Of a stretch of 9,359 bases of DNA, positions 1 through 5,936 are shown piece after piece. Below the pieces are notes generated by a model. That model was not told the origin of the DNA, ran no database searches, and saw nothing but the letters and a program-made list of their open reading frames with translations. The DNA is from Planctomycetota bacterium. Its GTDB lineage: Bacteria; Planctomycetota; Planctomycetia; Isosphaerales; Isosphaeraceae. Within the stretch, counting starts at the first letter, position 1, and each line of letters starts with the position of its first letter. Location: contig JAJYDH010000239.1 of NCBI GenBank assembly GCA_021777685.1, positions 1 through 9,359 of the forward strand, given 5' to 3'. The translations under genes and the position numbers were made by a program.

Positions 1-57
1 GATCTGGGATCTGGGATCTGGGATCTGGGATCTGGGATCTGGGATCTGGGATCTGAG
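1..57. repeat. Heptamer tandem repeat (ATCTGGG)n
   Basis: Seven perfect head-to-tail copies of the 7-base unit ATCTGGG occupy positions 2-50, and an eighth copy with one change (ATCTGAG) occupies 51-57. The base before the first unit also fits the repeat, so the array very likely continues past the left edge and its true copy number cannot be known. The unit length is not a multiple of three, and no gene overlaps it here, so it is an intergenic microsatellite-type array. Short heptamer arrays of this sort occur in several bacterial groups, including cyanobacteria. Copy number probably varies between strains through slippage. I see no direct evidence of function. Confidence 0.95.
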
Positions 58-60
58 ATC

Positions 61-375
61 GACCGCGAATTTTCATAAAGCGTCTCAGGGACATTCATTC
101 AAACACAAGGCCGAGTTACTCCCAAGAAATTTGATCTTCGACCGTTATCATCGATCGATGGCGTGATTTTTCCCGGTTTCCGAGCAAGGAACGGGCGGGC
201 CCGGCGAATTAACCCTCGGCCGGCCCGATCGGGTCGCGGCGTGCCCTTTTCCGGGCACTCGTAAAAATGCCTCCATCCACTTTACGGCAACCATGACATC
301 TGTCAGAATGGCGTCGAAGGCCGAGATTCGGGCGGGACGACCGACACGGCCGGGCACCCGGAGGAGCGGGGATCG
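61..375. other. 315-base gap without a convincing gene
   Basis: This stretch separates the heptamer array from the S26-like gene. Its left half (61-180) is noticeably richer in A and T than the coding DNA, as expected for a promoter region, but I cannot point to a confident -35/-10 pair. Two small dyads are visible: GTGCCC/GGGCAC with a 6-base loop at 241-258, without a T-run, and TGACA-TC-TGTCA at 294-305, about 70 bases before the next start codon. The open frames here are Arg/Pro/Gly-rich and resemble no protein. Confidence 0.6.
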
Positions 376-1131
376 ATGGACCCGAGATCACCTCGCGAAG
401 CCGGGCCGGCGCGACCGGGCCCGGTCGGGCACCGGCTCCTGATCCCCGGCTACCCGCAATGGTCGTGGGAGCAGCCGGAGCGCGCCCTCGTGCTGTTCGG
501 CTCGTATGCGGCGGCCCTGTCGGTGGCGTTCTTCGCCTGGGGGACGACGGTGGGGCTGGGCGTCCTGGCGTTCGCGTTCCTGACCCACGCGTTCTCGGCG
601 GCCGACGCGATCCGGCAGTATGCCTTCCCGGGCTTCGGCCGGCTCGTCCCGGCGATCACGGCCTCGGCCGGCCTCGGGGCGGTCTGCTACGCGCCGGCGC
701 TGGTCATGGCCTCGGTCTACGCCTGGCCGATCGCGCTCGACGAGCAGCCTCGCGAGGGGTACCTCGTCAATCGCTGGGCCTACCTGGCCCGGGGGCCGGT
801 GACGGGCGAGACGGTCTGGCTCCGCTCGACCCGGGGGGCCCGGCCCAAGGTCGCCCGGATCGTGGCGGGGCCCGGCCAGCGGGTGGAGTGGTCCGGCGAC
901 CAGTTCCGGGTCGACGACCAGGTGGTCGAGGAGTCGCCGTTCCGGGTCGCCGGCTCGCCGGCCGAGCTGAAGCTGACCATACCCGAGGGGCACATCCTGG
1001 TCACGTTCGGGGCCGACCCGAGCCGGTATCAGGCGGTGCCGGGCGGCTGGGAGATCGTGGACCGGGGCGACGTCCGGGGGAAGGTCTGGGCCCGCTCGTA
1101 TCCGATCCGGGACCGCCGGCTCCTCCGCTGA
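376..1131 (+). CDS. S26 signal-peptidase-fold membrane protein, apparently inactive
   Basis: This 251-residue protein has a hydrophobic N-terminal half with probable membrane segments at about residues 37-73 (one or two passes) and 88-120, then a soluble domain (about 127-245) arranged like type I signal peptidase (family S26). The domain has a GYLVNRWAY block (matching GDxVLVNKxAY), a RIVAGPGQRV block (matching KRVxGLPGD), the strand FRVDDQVVEE, then IPEGHILVTFGAD, and a C-terminal RGDVRGKVWARSYP (matching the VGKA/R block). The catalytic residues are missing: there is no Ser-Met-x-Pro box before residue 128 (I read AWPIALDEQ), and the lysine before RIVAGPG is Ala160. It probably keeps the fold but not peptidase activity, so a binding or scaffold role at the membrane is an inference. 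The start is supported by GGAGGAG at 360-366, 9 bases before the ATG. The 'PGYPQWSWEQPERALVLFG' N-terminus suggests a lineage-specific family. Confidence 0.8.
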   Translation: MDPRSPREAGPARPGPVGHRLLIPGYPQWSWEQPERALVLFGSYAAALSVAFFAWGTTVGLGVLAFAFLTHAFSAADAIRQYAFPGFGRLVPAITASAGLGAVCYAPALVMASVYAWPIALDEQPREGYLVNRWAYLARGPVTGETVWLRSTRGARPKVARIVAGPGQRVEWSGDQFRVDDQVVEESPFRVAGSPAELKLTIPEGHILVTFGADPSRYQAVPGGWEIVDRGDVRGKVWARSYPIRDRRLLR

Positions 1132-1312
1132 GGCCGGAGGGCCGAGATTCCTCCCCGGCCGGGCGGGTGGGGACGCGACAGGGCGACCATCGCATGATAG
1201 GATGGTGGCTTCTCTCATTCCAGTTGCGAGGCGCGGGGCCGGGCGAGCCCGCCGGCGGGCCATTCCGGCACCCGTCCGGCGACCTCCCGGCGAACCCGGG
1301 TTGGATGGTTTC

Positions 1313-1822
1313 ATGGACCGACTCTGGGCCCCCTGGCGAGCCCAATACATCAAGGACTCCTCGTCGCGGCCCGCTTCGGCGGACGACGCCTGCTTCCTCT
1401 GCCGGGCCCTGGCGGCGGGCCCGGAGGAGGACCGCGAGAACCTGCTGGCCTGGCGAGGGCGGAACTCGGCCCTGTTCCTCAACAGGTATCCTTATAATAA
1501 TGGTCACCTGCTGGTCGCCCCCCTGGTCCACAAGGGGGCGCTCGGCGAGCTCTCGGGCGAAGAATTGACCGAGCCGATCGAGACCGTCCGCCGGGTCGTC
1601 GGCATCCTCGATCGGATGTTCCGGCCCCAGGGTTATAATGTGGGGCTCAACCTGGGCAAGTCGGCCGGCGCCGGCCTTCCCGGCCATCTCCACTGGCACA
1701 TCGTCCCCCGCTGGGACGGGGACACCAATTTCATGCCCGTCTTGGGCCAGACCAAGGTGATCGTCGAGAGCCTCCACGACTTCTACGACCGGCTCGTGGC
1801 CGAGCTCGCGGCCGAGGGCTGA
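1313..1822 (+). CDS. HIT-family Ap4A phosphorylase-type hydrolase
   Basis: This 169-residue protein is a histidine-triad enzyme close to the actinobacterial Ap4A phosphorylase type, which splits diadenosine tetraphosphate to ATP and ADP. Visible signatures are the N-terminal MDRLWAPWRAQYIK, a CFLC zinc-ligand pair near residues 24-27, RYPYNNGHLLVAP in the middle, GYNVGLNLGKSAGAGLPGH, and the triad HLHWHIVPRW followed by GDTNFMPVLGQTKV. These last blocks are typical of the phosphorylase branch rather than HinT or Fhit. The product is cytosolic. I chose the ATG at 1313 because conserved sequence begins there. An in-frame ATG at 1202 would add 37 Arg/Pro-rich residues without family resemblance. 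The ribosome binding site is weak (GGTTGG/GGATGG region only). The substrate is inferred from the family and could be another dinucleotide or nucleoside polyphosphate. Confidence 0.92.
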   Translation: MDRLWAPWRAQYIKDSSSRPASADDACFLCRALAAGPEEDRENLLAWRGRNSALFLNRYPYNNGHLLVAPLVHKGALGELSGEELTEPIETVRRVVGILDRMFRPQGYNVGLNLGKSAGAGLPGHLHWHIVPRWDGDTNFMPVLGQTKVIVESLHDFYDRLVAELAAEG

Positions 1823-1913
1823 ACCGACGCCCCGACCGCCCCTCGAAGCGATCCCGACGGCTCACCGGCGGACTTCTCGCGATTCTCGGACCGTGTGCGA
1901 GGTATTTGTTGCC

Positions 1914-2996
1914 ATGCTCCTTATCCTGATCAGGGCGATCTTTGTGCTGGTGGTGGCCGGTCTCGGCGTCCAGCTGGCGCAGGCCACCGCCGGCACTCAC
2001 AACTGGGCGCTCCTGTTCGGCGGGGTGATGGCCTCGGCGATCGCCGTCCTCTGCCTCGACATCTTCACACCCCGCAAGCGGATTCAGACGATCTCGGCCA
2101 TCTATTTCGGGCTGGTCGTGGGCGTCTTCCTCGGATACCTCGTCCACATCGCCCTCGAGCCGACGATCACGATCTTCCTGCCCGACCCGGCCGCCCAGCG
2201 GGGCGTGACGTTCTTCATCACGGTGCTGCTCTGCTACGCCTGCGTCAGCACCCTGCTCCAGACCAAGGACGACTTCCGCTTCATCATCCCCTATATGGAG
2301 TTCTCCAAGGAGATCAAGGGGACCCGCCCCCTGGTCCTGGACACCTCCGTCGTCATCGACGGCCGGATCGCCGACGTCGCCGAGACCCGGGTGATCGACC
2401 AGCCCCTGATCGTCCCCCGGTTCGTCCTCCAGGAGTTGCAGGGGATCGCCGACAGCTCCGACAAGCTGCGACGGAACCGCGGTCGGCGCGGGCTGGACAT
2501 CCTCAACAAGCTCCAGAAGTCGACCGGCGTCGAGGTCAAGATCCACGACGCCGAGATCCCCGAGCTGGCCGGCATCCGCGAGGTCGACCAGAAGCTCGTC
2601 GTCCTGGCCAAGCACCTCGGGGGACGGGTCGTGACCAACGACTACAACCTCAACAAGATCGCCCGGCTCCAGGGGGTCGAGGTTATCAACCTCAACGACC
2701 TGGCCAACGCCCTCAAGCCGATCGTCCTCCCCGGCGAGAGCCTGATGGTCAAGATCCTCAAGAGGGGCGAGGAGCCGGGACAGGGCGTCGGCTACCTCGA
2801 CGACGGCACGATGGTCGTGACCGAGCACGGCCAGAACCACCTGGGCGAGACAATCCGCCTGACCGTGACGAGCGTCCTCCAGACCAGCGCCGGGCGGATG
2901 ATCTTCGGCCGGATCGACTACCCCGCCGCCACCCGGGGTCCTAGCCCGACCAACAACGCCCCCCCGCACGAGCCCCACAGCCGCGCCAACGCCTGA
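1914..2996 (+). CDS. YacL-like membrane protein with PIN and TRAM domains
   Basis: This 360-residue protein has four probable membrane segments (about residues 2-22, 31-50, 60-80 and 97-115), then a PIN nuclease-type domain (about 137-265) and a C-terminal TRAM domain (about 270-335), the architecture of Bacillus YacL. Acidic PIN residues are in place: D143 in LVLDTSVVIDG, E174 in VLQEL, D225 in EVDQKL and D243 in TNDYN. An arginine-rich stretch, KLRRNRGRRGLD (184-195), matches the conserved basic segment of this family. The TRAM part reads PGESLMVKI, then GVGYLDDGTMVVTE, and suggests RNA binding. It is probably a membrane-tethered, metal-dependent ribonuclease or RNA-binding factor. The tail after about residue 338 is Pro/Asn/His-rich and looks disordered. 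I prefer the ATG at 1914 (GAGG at 1899-1902) over the GTG at 1893, which would put seven extra residues before the first hydrophobic helix. Confidence 0.93.
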   Translation: MLLILIRAIFVLVVAGLGVQLAQATAGTHNWALLFGGVMASAIAVLCLDIFTPRKRIQTISAIYFGLVVGVFLGYLVHIALEPTITIFLPDPAAQRGVTFFITVLLCYACVSTLLQTKDDFRFIIPYMEFSKEIKGTRPLVLDTSVVIDGRIADVAETRVIDQPLIVPRFVLQELQGIADSSDKLRRNRGRRGLDILNKLQKSTGVEVKIHDAEIPELAGIREVDQKLVVLAKHLGGRVVTNDYNLNKIARLQGVEVINLNDLANALKPIVLPGESLMVKILKRGEEPGQGVGYLDDGTMVVTEHGQNHLGETIRLTVTSVLQTSAGRMIFGRIDYPAATRGPSPTNNAPPHEPHSRANA

Positions 2997-3036
2997 TCCG
3001 TCCGCCGGCCGCGATCCGTCCCGGAGCGTTCGAGCG

Positions 3037-4116
3037 ATGTCGGCACGCGTCAAGGTCTGGTCGACCGGAGTCGTCCTCACGGCGATCCTGGTCGGCTCGC
3101 TGGGCCTGGACGCCTCCTCGCGAGAGCTTCGCGCACCGGCCGCTCTGCTCGCATTGGGGGTCTGTGCCCTGGTCGCGGAGGGGGTCTCGCTTCGGTCGCT
3201 CGCGAGATCCGAAGTCCGGCCCGGCCCTCCCCCGGGGGCGTTGCCGGCCGATGGGATCGTGGATGTCGTCCCGGTCGACGGGGTCGAGGGAACCGACAAT
3301 CCGGCCCGCCCGGGATTCCGCCGCTTCGTCCGATTGGCTGACGACCGGCAGCAACCCTCGGCGTCCGGGGAGCTTTCGCCGACCAACCCGACGCTCCTGG
3401 GCCGGGCCGTCCTGATCTCGGTCTTCGTCGGCCGGGACGGGGGCCGCTGGACCGATCGCGAGCTGGCCAGGGCACACGAGGCGCTCGAACGGGCCGGGCT
3501 CTGGATCGAGCGCGAGGCCGCCCGGCACGGGGCGCCGGTCAACGTCGGGCTGGCGGGGGCCTACTTCGTGGTCGAGGACGACGCGGCCGACCCGGTGGAG
3601 GTCGCCTTCAGCCCGGAGGGGGACGACCTCGGCCCGATGGAGGCGGACGCCTCGATCAAGGCGGTTGCGGGGGCGAGCCGGGCGGCGGCATTGCTCGGCT
3701 TCTCGGACGTCGCCGACCTGCTCGGCCGGATCAACCCCCGGGTCGAGGCCAACGCGGCGGTCTGGCTGTTCCACCTCCGCCGCGCCGGGCGTTCGCTCGC
3801 GATCCCGGCGGCCGACTGCGACGTCTCCGGCGTCGGCCTGGCAATCTGCTACTCAAGGGAAACGAGCTTCCCCGAACCCCTGACCGGCCCGGGGCGGGTC
3901 GACCCGACCACGGTCGCCCATGAGGTCCTCCACCTCTTCGGGGCGGCCGACAAGTACGGCGTCGGCCTCCGGTCGTTCCCCTCCGGCTCGGTCTCCTCAC
4001 GCGACATCATGCGGCTCGATCACGACTCGCTCTTCCGGATGACGATCGACCGCCTGACGGCGTCGGAGATCGGCTGGGGCCGGCCGGAAATGACGAACCC
4101 AAGGGCTTCGAAGTAG
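3037..4116 (+). CDS. Membrane-anchored metzincin-like zinc protease (HExxHxxGxxD)
   Basis: This 359-residue protein was not recognised as a named family. The N-terminus has one or two hydrophobic segments (residues 10-24 and 35-50), so it is probably anchored or exported, followed by a Pro/Asp-rich linker to about residue 120. The C-terminal half holds the zinc-site motif VAHEVLHLFGAADKYG, with H295, E296, H299, G302 and D305. The spacing HExxHxxGxxD is that of metzincins whose third zinc ligand is Asp, as in snapalysin. SRDIMRLDHDSL (321-332) could supply the Met-turn (M325). Cys261 and Cys271 could form a disulfide. The ADCDVSGVGLAICYS and DPTTVAHEV stretches suggest a compact catalytic domain. 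The start is supported by GGAG at 3023-3026, 10 bases before the ATG. The gene lies 40 bases after the YacL-like gene and may be transcribed with it. Peptidase activity is inferred from the motif only, and the substrate is unknown. Confidence 0.82.
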   Translation: MSARVKVWSTGVVLTAILVGSLGLDASSRELRAPAALLALGVCALVAEGVSLRSLARSEVRPGPPPGALPADGIVDVVPVDGVEGTDNPARPGFRRFVRLADDRQQPSASGELSPTNPTLLGRAVLISVFVGRDGGRWTDRELARAHEALERAGLWIEREAARHGAPVNVGLAGAYFVVEDDAADPVEVAFSPEGDDLGPMEADASIKAVAGASRAAALLGFSDVADLLGRINPRVEANAAVWLFHLRRAGRSLAIPAADCDVSGVGLAICYSRETSFPEPLTGPGRVDPTTVAHEVLHLFGAADKYGVGLRSFPSGSVSSRDIMRLDHDSLFRMTIDRLTASEIGWGRPEMTNPRASK

Positions 4117-4118
4117 AA

Positions 4119-4156
4119 CGCCCGCCGCCGGACCCGGGAAGGTCCGGCGGCGGGCG
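4119..4156. terminator. Perfect 16-bp hairpin between convergent genes
   Basis: The left arm CGCCCGCCGCCGGACC (4119-4134) and right arm GGTCCGGCGGCGGGCG (4141-4156) are exact reverse complements around a 6-base loop, CGGGAA. The hairpin begins 2 bases after the stop of the plus-strand protease gene and lies 34 bases past the stop of the minus-strand small gene. In the minus direction the stem is followed by TTCTACTT, a short U-rich tail. In the plus direction there is no T-run. It probably terminates both transcripts, more canonically in the leftward direction. Confidence 0.85.
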
Positions 4157-4190
4157 GGATGTAGGCAAGGATTGAGGAAAAGGTCGCCCG

Positions 4191-4433
4191 TCAGTTCGCC
4201 TCGATGGGAAGCCCCGTCTTGGCGAGGGTATTGGCCAGGTTCGCCGCGTCGGAGGCGCGGCGGGCATCGGCGTACTTGGCGAGGGGGGCGGAGTGCGACC
4301 CGTCGCCGTAGACGCCGATCACCGTATATAAACCGAGCATCTCGCCCGTCTCGGCCCGCTGGAACAACCCGGATCTGATCAGGGACGCGAGGTTCCGCTG
4401 CCAGAGCTGGGTTTCGGCCAATTTCGTCAGCAT
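4191..4433 (-). CDS. Small uncharacterised protein, 80 residues
   Basis: I do not recognise this protein. The frame looks genuinely coded: composition is balanced (Leu, Ala, Thr, Tyr, Gly), unlike the Arg/Pro-rich shadow frames nearby. It has an AGGGG ribosome binding site 6 bases before the ATG, and it ends just before a strong hairpin. The N-terminal third (MLTKLAETQLWQRNLASLIR) should form an amphipathic helix. Residues about 35-54 (LYTVIGVYGDGSHSAPLAKY) look like a beta hairpin with a glycine turn, and residues 55-74 (ADARRASDAANLANTLAKTG) look like a second helix. There are no cysteines, no signal peptide and no membrane segment, so it is probably a small cytosolic protein. It stands alone, convergent to the protease gene, with a long non-coding region and a dyad upstream that could regulate it. 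Function is unknown. Confidence 0.7.
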   Translation of the reverse strand: MLTKLAETQLWQRNLASLIRSGLFQRAETGEMLGLYTVIGVYGDGSHSAPLAKYADARRASDAANLANTLAKTGLPIEAN

Positions 4434-4962
4434 GGCGAGCCCCTAATTCAGGTGTGGAGGGACCTTTCCTTGGCCAAGCGAGTGACGGTCCGGACCGCTC
4501 ACTCTCCTACTATTCTAGACGCACGATTCACCCCGACCGATCTTCTGGAAATTTTTGGGATCGACCGCCTTCATTCTTGCAACCTACCAAGCAATTTCAA
4601 TTATGCGCCGAAGGTTCCTCTTCGGGAAGAGGTCTCGGCCAGGGGAACAGGTTCGCGGCCCATTTGAAGATTTAGCGAGTCCCACGTCGGGATAAAGCAA
4701 CATCCGACACCTGCGCGACCCCTGGCGATCGCGACTTCCGCAATTCGGGGGCCATTCGAAGACCTCTGCCGAACTTTTCCGCCGAGACGCCCGATACGAC
4801 CCCTTCATCCCGAGAAGATTCGAAAAACGCACGAGCTGAGCGACATGGAACCGATCAGATCGTGATCGAATACGATCGAGCGTCGCCGCGACCGTCCTTC
4901 ACCATGTTAGGTCTTTGGGCAAGGGGGATTAAACTTTGGGCTTCGAGCGGCCGTCGATCCCC
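4434..4962. other. 529-base region without a convincing gene
   Basis: This region lies between the start of the small minus-strand gene and the end of the ROK kinase gene. It is richer in A and T than the coding DNA, and its open frames (for example 4454-4675 plus and 4584-4832 minus) have no ribosome binding site or protein-like composition that I trust. Besides the dyad at 4480-4504, it contains a hairpin CCTCTTC-GG-GAAGAGG at 4617-4632 and a weaker GATCGT/ACGATC pair at 4858-4877. The 8-mer CTTTGGGC occurs twice, at 4913-4920 and 4934-4941, just past the kinase stop. An unannotated small RNA or decayed gene is possible but unsupported. Confidence 0.55.
4480..4504. promoter_or_regulatory. 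Near-perfect 25-base dyad, candidate operator
   Basis: A 12-base perfect palindrome, CGGTCCGGACCG (4486-4497), is extended outward by GAGTGA on the left (4480-4485) and TCACTC on the right (4499-4504), with one unpaired C at 4498. It lies 46 bases upstream of the small minus-strand gene. On the minus strand a TAGAAT hexamer (4511-4516), resembling a -10 box, sits directly upstream, so the dyad would cover the transcription start if that box is used. No good -35 is seen. A repressor binding site is the most natural reading; a transcribed hairpin is the alternative. Confidence 0.5.
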
Positions 4963-5931
4963 TCAATCCGGTCTTTCCAGGCCCTCCGCAAGGGCGATGG
5001 CCCCGTGGACCACGACTTCTTCGCCCAATCGGGCCGGGACGACATCATAGGTCCCTCGGAACGGAGGGAAAGCCCATTCTTCCAGATTCGTCCGGATCGG
5101 GTCGAGCCAGAGCTCGTCGGCGATCATTGAGACGCCGCCGCCCAGGATGATCCGGCGAGGGGCCAGCAGGGTGACGACGTGCGCGAGCGCCCGGCCCATC
5201 GCCCGGGTCGCGCCGGAGAGGACCGCGATCGCCCGAGGGTCGCCCTCGGCGGCGGCCTGCGCGACGGCCCGCGCGTCGGCCCTCGAGCGATCTCCGCGGG
5301 CGATCGCGTCGAGCGGCCCCCGCGGCTCGCCGTCGGCGAGGAGGGATCGCGCCGACCGGCCGATCGACCAGCCCGAGGCGATGTCTTCGAGCCGCCGAGG
5401 GGTCCCGTCCCGGTCGTCGACCCAGACGTGGCCGATCTCCGCCGCGCCGTTGCCTCCGCCCCGATAGATCCGGCCGTCGACGATCAGGCCGCCGCCGATC
5501 CCGCTGCCGATGGTCGCGTAGAAGACCGGCGAGAGCCCCACGCCGGCGCCGAAGCGGGCCTCGCCGAGGCCCGCGGTGTCGGCGTCGTTCTGGACGGCCA
5601 CGAGGGGGATGTCGAGGGTCCGACGGGCCCAATCCGCCAGCTCGAAGCCATCCCAGCCGGCGACCTGGTGCGAGCGGAGGACCACCCCCCGACCGGCGTC
5701 GACCGGGCCGCCGAAGCCGATCCCGACGGCCGAGGGGCGACCCTCGGAGGGCGGGAGCCGGGCGAGCAGCGGGCCGAACGCGCCGGCGATCTGGCGGAGG
5801 ATGCCCTCGGCCCCGGCCTCGGGCCGGATCGTCAGGCGCTCCAGGGCGAGAATCCGACCGTCCGCCCGGCCGATCCCGAGCTGGAGCTTGGTCCCGCCGA
5901 TCTCGACGCCGAGGAAGAGAGGCCCGGCCAT
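4963..5931 (-). CDS. ROK-family sugar kinase without the zinc-cysteine cluster
   Basis: This 322-residue protein has the full ROK kinase fold signature. It has the phosphate loop GVEIGGTKLQLGIG (residues 8-21, with Glu10 where Asp is usual), GIGFGGPVD (70-78), the catalytic block VQNDADTAGLGE with Asp117, a second glycine motif IGSGIGGGLIVDG (141-153), the sugar-binding E165 and H168 in AAEIGHVWV, and GGGVS near the C-terminus (264-268). The family would phosphorylate a hexose or N-acetylhexosamine with ATP in the cytosol. The CxCGxxGCxE zinc motif that normally follows the GH is absent: the sequence instead runs DDRDGTPRRLEDIASGWSIG. I place the start at 5931, where homology begins, 5 bases after the stop of the SIS gene. 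A longer frame to 6144 only shadows that gene. The pairing implies one transcript. Glucokinase is the default guess, with low certainty on substrate. Confidence 0.9.
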   Translation of the reverse strand: MAGPLFLGVEIGGTKLQLGIGRADGRILALERLTIRPEAGAEGILRQIAGAFGPLLARLPPSEGRPSAVGIGFGGPVDAGRGVVLRSHQVAGWDGFELADWARRTLDIPLVAVQNDADTAGLGEARFGAGVGLSPVFYATIGSGIGGGLIVDGRIYRGGGNGAAEIGHVWVDDRDGTPRRLEDIASGWSIGRSARSLLADGEPRGPLDAIARGDRSRADARAVAQAAAEGDPRAIAVLSGATRAMGRALAHVVTLLAPRRIILGGGVSMIADELWLDPIRTNLEEWAFPPFRGTYDVVPARLGEEVVVHGAIALAEGLERPD

Positions 5932-5936
5932 CGCGC

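Noticed and set aside
319..1150. 11-mer GGCCGAGATTC at 319-329 and 1140-1150, flanking the S26-like gene as if a mobile-element target repeat
   Set aside because: About ten repeated 11-mers are expected by chance in a window of this size, and there are no inverted ends or transposase.
1202..1312. Upstream ATG extension of the HIT gene
   Set aside because: The extra 37 residues are Arg/Pro-rich and lie before the conserved MDRLWAPWR start of the family.
388..1482. Long minus-strand open frame opposite the S26-like gene
   Set aside because: Arg/Pro/Gly-rich translation, no family motif and no ribosome binding site; it mirrors the real gene's GC-rich codons.
459..1568. Long plus-strand frame overlapping the S26-like and HIT genes
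   Set aside because: Low-complexity Gly/Arg/Pro composition, and it crosses two well-supported genes in another frame.
1731..3542. 603-codon minus-strand open frame
   Set aside because: Antisense to the HIT, YacL-like and protease genes; composition is typical of a shadow frame in high-GC DNA.
4452..4832. Short open frames on both strands in the non-coding region
   Set aside because: No ribosome binding sites, no recognisable protein character, and they overlap each other on opposite strands.
4924..4962. GGGGAT/ATCCCC pair after the ROK stop as a terminator
   Set aside because: Six-base arms around a 27-base loop with no T-run; too weak to call.
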